The notes under the pieces are model-generated. The model did no database searches and was not told where the DNA came from. It saw only the letters and a list, made by a program, of their open reading frames with translations. DNA of 64,000 nt, from NCBI RefSeq assembly GCF_037975245.1, contig NC_092565.1:20582999-20646998 (forward strand). The letters run 5' to 3'. Position numbers and translations under genes: made by a program. Of the stretch, positions 1-12,987 are shown one piece after another. Each line of letters starts with the position of its first letter. The stretch's first letter is position 1. The DNA is from Apostichopus japonicus. Its lineage: Eukaryota; Echinodermata; Holothuroidea; Aspidochirotida; Stichopodidae.

Positions 1-34
<34 letters not shown>

Positions 35-118
35 GTCCATCCGTCCATCCGTCCATCCGTCCATCCGTCCATCCGTCCATCCGTCCATCCGTCCATCCGT
101 CCTTCCGTCCATCCGTGC
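1..118. repeat. (CCATCCGT)n tandem array, truncated by the window edge
   Basis: The window opens with CCATCCAT units that become CCATCCGT units after about 25 bases. The array is nearly perfect and decays after 118. Its start lies outside the window. Confidence 0.9.
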
Positions 119-2038
119 ATCGTCCTCATTCGTTCTTCTGTTAATCCGTCTATGTGTCTCTCCGTTCTTCCGTCTATCTCTGTACATGTCTGTATTTCCT
201 ATCTGGATATAACCGCTTAACATTATATACATTTAGTATGATCCATGCATTTTAATCCCCTTCCAACGTCAAGTATATCTCTTCGTTATGTTTACCCCTG
301 GATGGGCCTAACTAAGATACTCCATATATAACCAATATGATCGTTATCATCCGTATATAACGTTTCGTTATTAAATTACACAACTATTCCAGTAAAATGA
401 TGTAGGTCTTGTAGTAATTATTGATTCCTTTAGGGTACATTCTTTGATTGGTTTCTCTCTCTTTCTCTCTCCCTTTCTGATATTCATGGAAAGCATTTTC
501 TTCCGAGATATAATCTAATATATACAGAAGACATATAATATAAGCAGTATGTTTGGCGCATAGTTATTACCACACTTCTGAGACAGACCACTTTTTAACG
601 AATGAATATTTAAAGCGAATGTCTAGTCATCCATCTAACTATACTTGTTCTCTCAGACAATATTGGCAAGAAATATGCTTTTGTTTTAGCTAATCAGCAT
701 TCAGCACTGAACGATTAGTGATATCGTTTCGATTTTGACAATTTTTGCTATTCCAGTATTCTTGACATCTTTACAATTAGCATAATTCATAGCTAAGGCA
801 ATAAGCAGGTTACGAGAAGATTTAAGCCTTTTTGATACAATTTGAGAGGTAGACCATAGTCGGAAGAAAAAAAAAACGAGATTTAATTTGTGTGTTAGGA
901 ATTGAAATCAAGTTCAAGTTATATGTCAAGTTTAGAAGTGTTATACATTCATGTTTTTCCATAATATTTAGTGTTTATTCTCTGCGATTACTTTTTTTTT
1001 ATAAAGTATATCAAAACAAATTGGATATTTAAATAGATGATCCTTGTTTGATCGAGCGGGGTTATTTTTTTACAATTTTCACACAAATACTCGCAAGTCG
1101 CTCTTGGTCTTGAACGAATCTTGAATTGGACAATTTGGAGGCAATAGCTATAAAAATTTTGAAGAGTATACAATTTCGATTGAGCCGTGATTCAACTTTT
1201 GTCCTTTAACTTAGTGCTAAACATTGGCGCCAAAGTGACCATTTACTATAATTGTGATTGCAAATTGCAATTCTACCGTGAAGTTGTAAGAGAATAATAA
1301 CCTATCTGGGTCAATATCTTGATTTACTGATATTACTAACCTTTCACATTGCATGAATTAATTACTACCCTCAGTGGTTATTTGGAGCGAAAGAAGATTT
1401 AGTTTATGTTTTTTTTTTTAAAGTTCAAGCAGTGCTGGGGTTCGAATCTCATTGACCATTCTTCAAAGATGTAAACTTTATCATAATGGTTTGAGTTCTT
1501 AGCAAGAACTTGTCGTTGGAAGTTCAGCTCGACTTGACCAGTAAGTTCGCTTACCGCTTCGTTGAATTCCAGTTTAGACATATACCAGAATCAAGAGTGA
1601 TAAGTTAAAGGAGAAACATACCCAAATCATCATCAAATCGCACCAACCCCCCCCCCCCCTCCCCACCCGCTGCCCCCACCTTACAGCTAAAAATATGTTC
1701 ACTTTGAGGTTATCATTACGACACTAAAAAGGTCTAGGCCTTATAATCACGGTGACGCTGTAGGTGATAAATGCGCTTGACCAACGACAATCATACCCTA
1801 TGTTATTGCTGTAAACTTGATGCACAGAAGTCGAACCCCCCCCCCCCTCCCAAGAAAAAAACAGGTGAAGAAATGGTAAGATGATACTTGGAAGAGTGTA
1901 AACAGGACAACGGAACTTTTTCGGTTTCTTTATACTCTTACCACGAGGACCATATAATGCATTGCATTGTTCAATATTGTCTGAATGGAGTTTATAAATT
2001 CTAGGTAGGGGCAAAATCCATGCAAGCAAAACGATAGA
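119..2038. other. Intergenic, no gene seen
   Basis: AT-rich sequence with short pyrimidine stretches (450-478) and C runs near 1647-1660 and 1836-1847. A B-box-like GGTTCGAATC at about 1439 may be a SINE scrap but has no recognisable partner A box. Open frames here are short and lack coding character. Confidence 0.5.
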
Positions 2039-2046
2039 CCATAGAC

Positions 2047-2433
2047 CAGGGTTTCCCCAACCCTATCCCCCCCCACGAACCCCCTGTGGATGTCAGAGTT
2101 GTCCACGAACCCCCAACTTTTCGAGACACGATCTGAGTCATCATTATACTATAATACGCATAACAGTGCTTCGTAAAAGATCAAGTACATAGTGTAATAA
2201 TGTAATGAAAAATGCACGGTACGGTACTACTATGGCAACATATCATGCTTATGGAACGCCAAAAGAGTTTGTCGATAGGTACGACTTGTGTACATTACTA
2301 ACTTGTATGATATATCAGATTTTAGTTCAATCAAAAGTACTCTAGTTTTGACTTTCAGAAACGTCTCACGAACCCCCTGGGATGGACTCACGCACCCCCT
2401 GGGGGTTCATGCACCCCAGTTAGGGAACCCCTG
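2047..2433. mobile_element. Non-autonomous hAT-type DNA transposon (387 bp)
   Basis: The element starts CAGGGTTTCCCCAAC and its other end, read on the opposite strand, is CAGGGGTTCCCTAAC, giving imperfect terminal inverted repeats. It sits between perfect 8-bp duplications CCATAGAC (2039-2046 and 2434-2441), the hallmark of the hAT superfamily. Sub-terminal copies of CACGAACCCCC near both ends (about 2075, 2103, 2368 and 2391) look like transposase-binding repeats. There is no transposase frame, so it must have been moved by an enzyme encoded elsewhere. Confidence 0.9.
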
Positions 2434-2441
2434 CCATAGAC

Positions 2442-3044
2442 AGTTTAAAACCTTGATTTCGATTGAATGTTAAGCCTAACCTGTAAAGCAAACAGACGAA
2501 GTGTTCTTCCGGGAAGACGGTTAATGAACTCCATTTTCGTATTCGAAAGGCCCGTGATAGGCAATAAGTGGTTCAAGATACGCGCTCTGGGACTGCTGAT
2601 GATTGACGAACAAACTCTTACAAGAAGTAAAGTGGAAAATTTGCCGAGAAAATTGACTTTTAATTGAGTAATTTTAATAAAAAAGTCGACAGCCTGCATC
2701 TTCTGTCGACATTAGTAGAGGCATCCGCACCCACTTGTCAACTTCCGGATAAAGTTTCCAGTGGCAATTCTTCTTCTTCTTTTTTTTTGGCAGTCAGTAA
2801 TTGAGGGAACATTTCATAAACCTTTCATAAACACTTGGAATGGTACTTAACGGGATAGTTCAAGTTCAAGAAAACGGTAAGAAGTCAATAAATAAATGAA
2901 AAAAATTGCATTGGTCCTCTCTCTAGAACATTCGTCTTTATTTTTTGGTCTTTGTGATAATGCTTTCTGAACATTCGCTTCAGGTTAGAACTTATTTCGA
3001 AAGAATTGATTTTTGAAGAAAAAAAAATTGGGTAAAAAAAACAT
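2442..3044. other. Intergenic, no gene seen
   Basis: Overlapping frames on both strands at 2445-2699 are short and without recognisable domains. A poly-T stretch lies near 2779. Nothing else is supported. Confidence 0.4.
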
Positions 3045-3165
3045 TTGAGTAAAATTGTTGAATTGGAAGCCACCCGACGTGTAAGTTGTAATCCATAAGC
3101 CCTTGCGGGTTTCTCCCACATTTGTGGTCGCTTAAGCGTCGTAAAAATAACTGCTGATCATTATC
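3045..3165 (+). repeat. SINE 3' core, copy 1
   Basis: About 120 bases match the 3' half of the tRNA-headed SINE at 27072-27410 with few changes. They run from the GAATTGGAAGC block through GTTGTAATCCATAAGCCC and GGGTTTCTCCCACATTTG to GCGTCGTA. No tRNA-like head is seen upstream, so this copy appears 5'-truncated. A third copy lies on the minus strand at 45473-45569. Confidence 0.75.
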
Positions 3166-4093
3166 ATTATGAATAGTCTGCGATTTTATTCGGTAAACAA
3201 ACTGACGTTGAGAAACTACGAAATATAAGGTAGCTATACATTGAACAGTAGTCTACTTTTTAATTTCAAATCATATTTTTGCAATCGAAGAACAACTTTG
3301 TCAACCATTCACTCTTTATTGAATAATCCCGTCTCATTTTATTCCACTGAACTCCCCAAAATCGAGTTTTCCATGACCTTTTCATTCAACTAATGATCTA
3401 GCAGGCTCCGAATAATAGTGCAACCTAAGGAGATTCCTCTATACATGTTGTAACCAGATAACGCACCACGCTGACAACTTACCCTTTCTAAATGTCGGGC
3501 AAGGGTGTATATTTCTTCATGGGAGTTCATTTTCTAAAGAACGACCCCCCCCCCCCACTGCATCGTTGCTGCCCCCATCACCTAGCAAGAGCAGCTGTTT
3601 GAGTTGAAATTGATAAATATTTCAACGCTAGCCCATATAGTGAACAGAGCAAGATAACAATGTAACTCATTATAGCTTGTTGGGTTAAATTTAATTTCAA
3701 GTTATAGTGAATTAAAAGTATAGATATAACGATAACACGTGCTTGTATACTACAATGAGGGGAGTCCCGAACTGTTTGCCATTGAAAAACCATATGCAGA
3801 CAGTGTAGGAGGCAAGACCTATATAGCTTCTTGTAATTTCGGAAGATAAATCATTTTACGCGGAGTTTGTTACTGCAGAAACATACCAGTCTTAAATAAC
3901 AATACCGGCCTATACCTATATGTGGTGGACTATATATCATAGTAACTTCACGACGAAATATTTAGCAGAATGTTAGCTGCGAAACTCTGTTGAATTGATA
4001 CCAAACCTAACCTGTTTAATACGGTGTCATCTTTAAATAATAAGTGTCAGAGAAAAGAGTAGCCTACCATTTCACGAGCTACTCTGAAAAGTA
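3166..4093. other. Intergenic; one weak minus-strand exon candidate
   Basis: Mostly AT-rich. On the minus strand at 3483-3530 an ATG-started 16-codon stretch (MNSHEEIYTLARHLER) runs into a good donor, AGG|GTAAGT. That is too little to call a gene but is recorded. A C run lies at 3545-3558. The remainder shows nothing. Confidence 0.25.
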
Positions 4094-4515
4094 AGCAAGC
4101 AATGACCAGATGGTGGTTATATGGTGGTAAGTTGGCTTATCAAGCTATATAAACAGGTGGTTTTCATGGTGGTTAATGGGCTTAACAAGCGATGACCAGG
4201 AGGTGGTTAATGGGTTTATCAAGCTCTTACCAGGTGATTATATGGTAGTTAATGGGGTAAGCAAAGATGACCAGGTGGTTATATGGTGGTTAATGGGCTA
4301 AGCAAAAGATGACCAGGTGGTTATATGGTGGTAAGTTGGCTTATCAAGCTATAAACAGGTGGTTTTATGGTGATTAATGGGCTTACCAAGCGATGACCAG
4401 GAGGTGGTTAATGGGTTTATCAAGCTCTTACCAGGTGGTTGTATGGTGGTTAATGGGCTAAGCAAAGATGACCAGGTGGTTATATTGTGGTTAATGGGCT
4501 AAGCAAGTGTTAAAC
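4094..4515. repeat. Minisatellite, about 41-bp unit, irregular
   Basis: Repeats of a unit containing GATGACCAGGTGGTTATATG and GGTTAATGGGCTAAGCAA, with deletions and variants, across about 420 bases. Copies differ at several positions and some are internally shortened, so the array is old or recombining. Confidence 0.85.
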
Positions 4516-5239
4516 AAGGTAGTTACATGCTATGTTGGTTCATGGACTTTTGTTCTGATTGCGTGCAATAGCCCGTCATATCGCTATGAAGTATCAATTA
4601 TTATATATATCAATAATTATGCCTAATTATGAATAGATATTCATTTTCAATGGTTACGATCACAACAGATCAGGAAGATTGATTGTAGTTTCAATTATTA
4701 TCAGAAACAGAAACTGCTTTCCTTTGTACATAGGGTGAGCAATGTGGAAACGTTACCGATGTCGTTAAAATGTTGAACCGTTCTATAATGTGAGTAGTAT
4801 TCAACATAATGACAATTTGATAAGACAGACGAATTGGCTATATGTAAGTAATCAATAGGAAATACATTATATAGCTACAAAATGACCAAAACGGTTTTTA
4901 TATATATTAAATTTCAACAATTTATCAGTTTGGCAGCAAAAGTATCAATTCTTCATTGACCATAAAGTTATTAATTCTAGGTGATACCATCACAGTTTTC
5001 CCTCAACTCTTGTTTAAAACTTCATGTAGCCTTTCTTCCAATACACATGTGTCTCTTCACCAAAGCCTGAGGACACACAGTTTTGAAGATTAAAGACTAA
5101 AAGTATCAGTTGCAGTTTAAATTTACTCCATTTAGGGGGACTTGTGAAGGAAACAACAGTATCATTTGTTTCCTGATGTATGGGTAATTTCACTAATTTG
5201 TATTAGATAGATAATCAGAGGCCTTGCAAAGCCAACAGC
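4516..5239. other. Intergenic, no gene seen
   Basis: AT-rich with no coding frame above background and no repeat recognised. Confidence 0.4.
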
Positions 5240-5525
5240 CCATGCGTCACTTACTAGAGCGTCTTAATTGAAGACGCATGCATCACTTACTAGAGCGTCT
5301 TAATGAAAGAGGCATGTTTCACTTACTATAGAGCGTCTTAATTGAAGACGCATGCATCACTTATACTAAAGCGTCTTAATGAAAGAAGCATGTTTCACTT
5401 ACTATAGAGCGTCTTAATTGAAGACGCATGCGTCACTTACTAGAGCGTCTTAATTGAAGACGCAAGCAACACTTACTAGAGCGTCGTAATGAAAGAAGCA
5501 TGCATCACTTACTACAGCGTCTTAA
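5240..5525. repeat. Minisatellite, about 36-bp unit
   Basis: About eight copies of a unit built from CATCACTTACTAGAGCGTCT and TAATTGAAGACG. Two alternating versions are visible, GAAGACGCATGC and GAAAGAAGCATG, so there is a hint of a two-unit higher-order period. Confidence 0.85.
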
Positions 5526-8350
5526 TTTCGTTACCTGGTGCCACCTCTGACTAACCTCTTCTTTTTATCTAGTTAGATCTTGTAAAAAGTACTTTTCATT
5601 TTCTTGCACGAGTCTATCGACCTAGACTCGCCTCTATATCACCTTTTAAGCCAATTTACAAGCAGTACAGCCTATTTTCAAAGTAATGAACGTAATGGAC
5701 GGCGAGAATTCTCTATCGTTTGATGTCATTACAATTTAACCACTAAAGGTGAACCATGTTAGGATTTGTTAAAAGCCCACGGGCTACAGAGAGAGAGAGA
5801 GAAATAGAGAGAAAGGTGGAGGCAGAGAAAAGAGTTGAGACGAGGAAAGAGATGGATAGAAAATAAAGTCGAGGGAAGTCACATGAACTTCAGTAATCTG
5901 CGTTACCAGCGAACCAAGGCACTTAATTTCATGTCTGCACATAGTGTGACCAAATATAAGCATTGAAGAAAAGCTATGAACTTTAACCCCCTTTTTGTTA
6001 CCTTCTGTCATATTAAATTGACTCATTTCCAGTGAAAGTGCGCGGTAACTTAAGCGAATAATTATGTCCCGATGAGCAGAGACTTGCAGACTGATTATAT
6101 GTTGATAACACTAATAAAAAACAGGTGCAAGCCAGTACATTAAACTGATTAAAGGTGAAAATCGAATCACGACGCAATCCAATTTCAGAATGTTTGCGCT
6201 TCTGTCTAAAACAATTTCAAACGTTTACGTCAAATTTCAAGATAATTAGGTGTATACGGCTTTTGAACAGTCGCGGAATGAGAGAAATGTATCGCGTCTG
6301 TGAAGACTGACGGATAGTTATTATCAAGAGAAGATGAAAGAGTCAGTTCAGGGATGGTCTGTCTCTCTCTCTTCACCCACCTCTTTCTCTCTTTATTACA
6401 AGGAGACCTGGTTATATAGATTCCGGCAAAGATGATACGTTCTTTGTTTAAAGTCAATAAACGTACACATCGTTAAGAACGAACGTAAGAATTCGATTGA
6501 AGAAATTAATGGCAGGAATGAAATTGATGTCAGTTTGAATAAGTTTATTAACTTTCAAAAGTGCGAATGACTTTTTTGTCGTCGATACAACTTGTCCATA
6601 CATCATTTTAAACCTGACGGGATTGGCCCTCTGGTAATCGAAGCGGATTCCCATGTGGAATTGGGGTGGGGGGGGGGGGGTGATCTTAGTGTCCTCCCTA
6701 GAAGAAAAAAAGATTTCAAAATGGTTGTCTCTGATGCATGTTAGACTATAAATAAGGTCGATAATTATTTCTAAACGCATGGTTGTGCTACGAGGTAATC
6801 TTGACTGGGTGAGATCGAATGTGGTGTTGGGGTGGGATTCCCCTACACCCTCACTCAACATACTTAGATTAAGTACCGGTATTCATCTATGTCAGCTTCA
6901 CAAACACCATTTCCAACATCACCCTGTTGTAAGAAGTCATCCGAAATTAAGATAGAGATGATGAAACTTCTCATCAGCATATAATTCTTATAAAAAGTTT
7001 AGGAACATAGTTGTCACAACAACTTGAAACTCTTTGATAAAAGTGTAATAAATCCCGTACGACATTGAATTATTATCTTTATATATAGAGTGTATATTGA
7101 ACTTGAGTAAACCACGGTATGACTGTATTATTAGTTAGCTGCCCCTTAGTGTTACTAAGAAACAATAATTATACCATTATAATATTCTGATTTGTTGTGT
7201 AATAGTTCCTGTTTTTCGAGCTAACCATTTTCCAATTTCTTCAGAATATGAATAACTAGGTAACATTAGTGAACTAATAATACATCGAAATGAGACATGG
7301 CACTTGCAGTCACTAAATGGTATTTTTATGTAGTAACATTTATCGTAAACATCTGATTGTGAAGAGTGCGGGTTCGGTATAAAAAAAAGAAGTTATCAGT
7401 TCCGCGATTTTTTAACCCCCCCCCCCCCCCAGCCACACACACACACACACACACGCACACACACACGAGATGATTTTTTTTGAAAGACCCTCGTCCTGGT
7501 TTATTTCCTTTCTTTTATAATGCATTTGGTTTTAATTTTAGGACATGTTTATCTAAACTGCAAGACAGCGATGAATAGGTGAAGCGATATCCACTGGGAG
7601 GCTGAATCCAAAGTGCTCTTGAAACGGTTCTTGGGGATATTTGCAGCGTATAGAAGGTTGGCATCGTGCCCAACCATGGTCCTAGCCCTAAGGACACCCC
7701 TGTGTACATCAAATAATATACAATAGTGTATACGTTCTTGGCAAAACTAAAACTCTTTAAACTATATGTATGATGTAATAAAGATTTCTTTTTTTTTCCA
7801 TGGGGCAAACACGTTACCATTACTTTTATATAAATGGAGACTACATATACTCTAAGAACCCTCACCTCAAGAAGCACTTTTCGGAAGACTTTCTCGTTCA
7901 TTTCTGTCTATAGCTTTAGTAATAATATGAAATATTATACAATCAACATTATAAACCATACATCCGCGGGTGTTTATTCCTGTATATAAAAATGCCCATA
8001 TTTTAATAGCGAGGTTAAAATTAAATGAATAAACCTAGTGGCAACCTGCCGGATACATGTTATCTATGCAAACAAATCCATGTATTGGGGTTAGCAACCA
8101 AAACAGTCTGCGGTTTTCTTGGCTTCTAGTTAGCCATTGCAACCTGTCCTACATGTAAATAACCTCCACAATTATCTAGTCGTTGGATAATAAGAAACAA
8201 ACAGACATCGTTCAAATATGAAATTCTTAACTTGAATATTTTGTTTACCTTTATACTTTAATTTCATTGATTTCACTCGACCTACTTTCTTTCTTGTAGA
8301 GTATCTTTCGGGAATATGTGTATTTTCAGTATTGATATATACATTGATAT
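5526..8350. other. Intergenic, no gene supported
   Basis: Contains a GA-rich stretch (5787-5830), a G run (6666-6681), a C run joined to (AC)n (7418-7467) and AT-rich DNA. The frames at 6454-6861(-) and 7515-7901(-) cross homopolymer runs, have no domains and show no convincing splice context, so I treat them as chance. Confidence 0.45.
7418..7467. repeat. C homopolymer followed by (AC)n microsatellite
   Basis: A run of 15 C, then AGCC, then an (AC)n run with two interruptions. Length is likely to vary between individuals and reads. Confidence 0.9.
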
Positions 8351-8563
<213 letters not shown>

Positions 8564-9196
8564 CAATCATAATAATTCATTAAAAGTAAGAATAGTTGAC
8601 TTTAATAAACATCCTTATTGCTGACACAGCTGTGCAACTTTTCAAGAAGCTAAATATTTTTTCTTTAAAGCAGTATACTGTGTTAGGTTAGTTAGCCTAT
8701 ATAATACAATTTCCAATATCTCCAAATGTTCTACATAAATGTTGATTACAATTTAACAGAAAGTCGTGGTCGACCAGTATATGTAAAGTTATGCATGTGC
8801 GGTCAAATTTTGTTGAACGTCAGAAATAGCATACAATACCAAGAAATGAGTTTTACAGGTTAGAATACTGCTTCCGAGAATTGTTGGGAAATTATTGATC
8901 AGTTTATGACAATGTGGTCACTTCTGTCATGGATTTAAATGTATAGTAGTATCAACACACCTGCAAGAATCATTGGTGTGATGTGAATGTTTTTTGAGAA
9001 CGGAGAATGTAGGACCACACAAACAGACAACATATGTATAAATGTTTAGATGAGGCGATATAAACCGATAATTGGCGTATTGAGATTTCGTTGGGTCGTT
9101 GTCGTAATCATAACAACACTTGTAAAAGGCGCTCAATGCATTGAGGTGTTGTCTATAACTACACGTCGATTCCTTGAAGCAATAGAGAAGGTATAC
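8564..9196. other. Intergenic, no gene seen
   Basis: AT-rich. Its right part would be intron sequence if the candidate exon at 9197-9268 is real. Confidence 0.35.
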
Positions 9197-9268
9197 CTCA
9201 AGTCTCCCAGCATTGGAGAATGTCACAGCTACTGTTTTGAATTCAAGATCGTCGGTGAATTTTGTCAT
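9197..9268 (-). CDS. Candidate first coding exon, unrecognised
   Basis: On the minus strand an ATG in acceptable context (A at -3) starts 24 codons beginning MTKFTDDLEF and ending NAGRLE. They are followed directly by a donor, GAG|GTATAC. The 90 bases upstream are less AT-rich than the surroundings and include GTGCGCATGCTCAGTA, which resembles an NRF-1-type promoter site (TGCGCATGCGC). This is read from splice and start signals only: no domain is seen and no second exon was found. It could be chance. Confidence 0.22.
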
Positions 9269-11809
9269 CGTAAATAACGCGCAGCAATCAAGCCTTCTGC
9301 CAATCCTTCTTGAAGATATAGTGACAGTCCTATAGTACTGAGCATGCGCACGAGTATTTGCTTTGTATGTTTGGTTGTAACTATGAAAACAGATCGAAAT
9401 ACATTTGGCCTACGAGTCGTCGAGGAAAGCTGTCAATGACGTAAATCAGAATTAAGTTTCGTTATAAATCCAATGCGTTAAAATGTTTATGACGTTCTTT
9501 CACGCGCAATCAAGTAATTAAACAATCGTTTGGTTGTATAATCTTTCATATCTTCCAAAAAAAAAACAAAAAAAATGAAAAGGCATAAGATAACACACCT
9601 GGGCAATCACACAAAGTAAGATTAACTTTCGTTGGCGGGATTATTTGTATACGCGCCTGTAGAGAAAACATGACGTCACTGGCTTGCTAGGAAACTGGGA
9701 TTTTTGGTATGCTATAGTTAATGTTAAAGACAGTTTCGCGAACGATCTAACTATTATCTCATCATCAGAATGTATTAAACAGTCCTATATACCAGTAAGG
9801 AGAGATACTCAATAATTCTTATGACTATAAATCATTGTTTTCTTCTACTGAGTATTCGCTCCCCATATATAATACATTGAACACATTTCAGTAGAACTGG
9901 TAAGCTATTTCAATTAGGCAATACTAATAATAAATCAAAATGATATGTGAAGTGGTATATATGTGAGTTATAGTAATAACAAAGTGAAGTAAATATCTAG
10001 CTTTGACGGTGCGTTATGTGACATGACTGAAGCAACATACAGGGTAAAATCTAGGACAGCGTGTGTTTGAATCTGTACCGGTATACACTTCTATCATCTG
10101 TTGAAAGTGAGGCCTCAGTAGAACTTGACTGAGCCTATCCTGTAGTGTGAGTGTGTGGGGGGGGGGGGCGGAACCTAAGCACGGCCCACGCTAGGATCGT
10201 AGCTTAGAAGTGCCTAATTTTGGGTTATTAAAAGTACTTCTTCAACTTTCGTTATTTAAAAAAATTCTTTCGTTGAAAAAATAAATGAGTTTAATTTAAG
10301 TTGAATTCGTTTCGGGTGGGACCCGGATGGGTGTTGGCTTTATTATTTTACTTGTACTATAATTTCTTTCACAAAATGTTCCATATATTTCACCAAATTG
10401 CATTGAAAATATCACAGTTTGTTGTGATCAATTTGGCAAATTTTTAATGTAATTTCGAGATTGATATTATATAATTATTGATACAGTTTATTATACTTAG
10501 CCTTCAAGTGTTAGTTTAGACAGTAAAGAAATTGAATAATTCATATATGTTTGCAATGACCTACTTTACGGATTCTTTTGGAGAACGTCGAATGTCGTTG
10601 AGACAATTTTAAGAACAAGACTGTATATAAGTATTTACAAATATTTGTTAAATTACGTGAACGTCAAACATACGTCACAAAGCCGTTGGAACTAAAAGCA
10701 CTGAGGGGTGAAAGATCTCTTGAGTGTTGGTATGTCTTTGAATTCGTCAGTAGAGAGTAAATTACACTTCTTTTCATGAATGTTATTCCGTTTAGGCAGT
10801 GTACTTTACAGCAAAAGACAATCAATTGAGTTGTAGTAATGTTGATCATTCCTAAACCATAACTTACTTTCAATACCACCGTAGCTAGGATTTCAGGGGT
10901 CCCGGTTGAAGGGCGAGAGATTAGGACTTACAGTCACTGTTACTTGATCGAAGCTGAGTTTGACACAACGCCAAAAATGTCAAAATGCCAAAAATGACAC
11001 AATAAAATTATATCCCTGGAAAAACGTGGCTTGTGAAGCATTATTCTGTAACGCAATTGCTGCAGACTCCGTGATTTCCACCGATTTTTCGTTTTCCGAG
11101 CATGGTTAACTCTTTAGCGCAGATTTGGTTGACAGAAATTTGCCGAAAATGTGTGAATATCAGTTCAAATACTAACGTATTGTTCAAACTCAGGGCCTGC
11201 GAGAATTCGTATTTTCGGAGGGGTAAGTTATGAGCTCAAATTGTTTTTTTTTGTTTTTAATTGTATGTGCATTCCTGACAAATGTTGGTTTTAATTAATT
11301 AAAATAACAGTTCGGACCGCTTCATCTTAGCTTTGTACATCAAGCACTTTCAAGGTATGTGACCCTTCACTGCTGGAGAAAAGTGTGCAGTCTTGTTCTG
11401 AATGTCAAGTATTTGCCTACCATCGGTAACATGTACAGAAAAGATGAAGTTCATACAAACAAAAACAACGATTTACGACATAATTATAATTTGTGTTTGT
11501 TTATATGTATAATTTCGGGTAAATAAACATTGTCAATAATTAAAGAAACAGAACAAGAATGATATTATTTTTGCGGGAGAACTTTCAAATACATGAAAAT
11601 AACGACGGAGAAATTTATCAATCGATCTGTTATTCTGTCAGATTGAAGATTCGGTGACCACAAAACCATTTTTGTTTTCAATTTCTTGTACAAATATATA
11701 GAGAAGAAGCTCTACTACTCTTTGTTCAAGGATTTATAAATAACTAATGATAATAATAGTAAATACGCAAAACATATGAAAAAGGATATCTTTTTTTCCT
11801 ATATTTGCA
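9269..11809. other. Intergenic, possible promoter DNA at the left edge
   Basis: Contains a full CRE-like palindrome TGACGTCA at about 9671, G runs near 10158-10168, and AT-rich DNA. No coding frame is supported. The stretch near 11215 carries GGGGTAAGTT, a donor-like string without an open exon. Confidence 0.4.
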
Positions 11810-11890
11810 CTTAGGCAAAAAATTCACTAAAGGAAAATGTTCACTTGGGCAAAAAGTTCACTTAAGCAAAAAGTTCGCTTAGGTAAAGAG
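11810..11890. repeat. Short tandem repeat, about 18-bp unit
   Basis: Four to five degenerate copies of a unit like GTTCACTTAGGCAAAAA in a row. No function is apparent. Confidence 0.75.
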
Positions 11891-11987
11891 TGCGATGCTC
11901 CATGCATTAATAATGTCTGTTTTTTATTATAATAAAATGTATGCGATGTCAGTTCCATTCTGCAATAATCTTCAATTAACTTAAGGA

Positions 11988-12144
<157 letters not shown>

Positions 12145-12261
12145 ATTCTATCTGTTACACTGTCATGACATCATTCCTAATGGAGTTGTTGGACAATACG
12201 CCGTAAACTTTTGCAATACCAACAAGAACAACATGCAAAAAATCTATATATAACTATATAT

Positions 12262-12425
12262 ATATACGGTCGGCGTCCATGGCCTGGTGGTTGGGGTGAC
12301 CGCGTGATGGGGCGGGAGGCCCGGGTTCGAATCCCGGTGAAAGTTTTTTCACTGTTCTGGATTTTCCAACTCATTACATTTTCAATTACATATATATATA
12401 TATCTATATATATATATATATATAT
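12262..12425 (+). mobile_element. tRNA-derived SINE with (TA)n tail
   Basis: An A-box-like TGGCCTGGTGG at about 12282 and a B box GGTTCGAATCC at about 12329 are spaced as in tRNA genes. The T arm is a perfect 5-bp stem (CCGGG/CCCGG) around TTCGAAT. The 5' and 3' seven-base acceptor segments do not pair, so a working tRNA is unlikely and a tRNA-headed SINE fits better. Downstream comes a small hairpin (GTGAAA/TTTCAC) and then a (TA)n stretch at 12391-12425 that may be the tail. Confidence 0.6.
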
Positions 12426-12765
12426 TTGTTATCTGTTTCTGTCTACTAATATTTCCTATTGGAGTATACGGATTTTCTTTATAATGTTGAGATGCACTCT
12501 AGCCCAACCTGTTGTACCAGCTATAAACAAAGATCTCGTGTTGCCCAATTTCAGAAAGTTTCTGTCATCTTCTAAACCCAAAGCATACTTTCTCTTGGGA
12601 TAGTCAATTAGCTCTTTTTTTACAATTTGAAAGACACAAAATTTAAAGGACATAATTTTAGATTCAAGTTTTGCTTCTCTGGTGTGAATAGAGCTTGGTA
12701 CTTGCACAGTTGACCGTTTTCTGTTCGGATTTAACTACCTTATCTCCCGCCTCGAAATAGATGCT

Positions 12766-12771
12766 TTTATT
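12766..12771 (-). promoter_or_regulatory. Candidate polyadenylation signal AATAAA
   Basis: AATAAA on the minus strand lies about 217 bases beyond the stop codon of the 346-residue frame. That is a plausible 3' end for its transcript. Confidence 0.4.
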
Positions 12772-12987
12772 TGGTAGCTGACAGTAGCTCTTTAAACCCC
12801 CATTGCGTCATCATGTCACGATTTGTCAAACTTATGATCTCCAATATCAAACAACATTTTAACTTTAGTGTCTGATAATTGGGTAAACGAATACGACACG
12901 TAGCGTTAGATGTTCAGTCCTTCTGATTATTTGTATGTAAACCGAGATTGCTGCAGGCGTATGTCATACCTATTTTCTGTCTTTAGT

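Noticed and set aside
12262-12345. Functional tRNA gene
   Set aside because: The T arm and B box are perfect but the acceptor stem does not pair and the D arm is poor. Best read as a SINE head. The head at 27072 was rejected for similar reasons.
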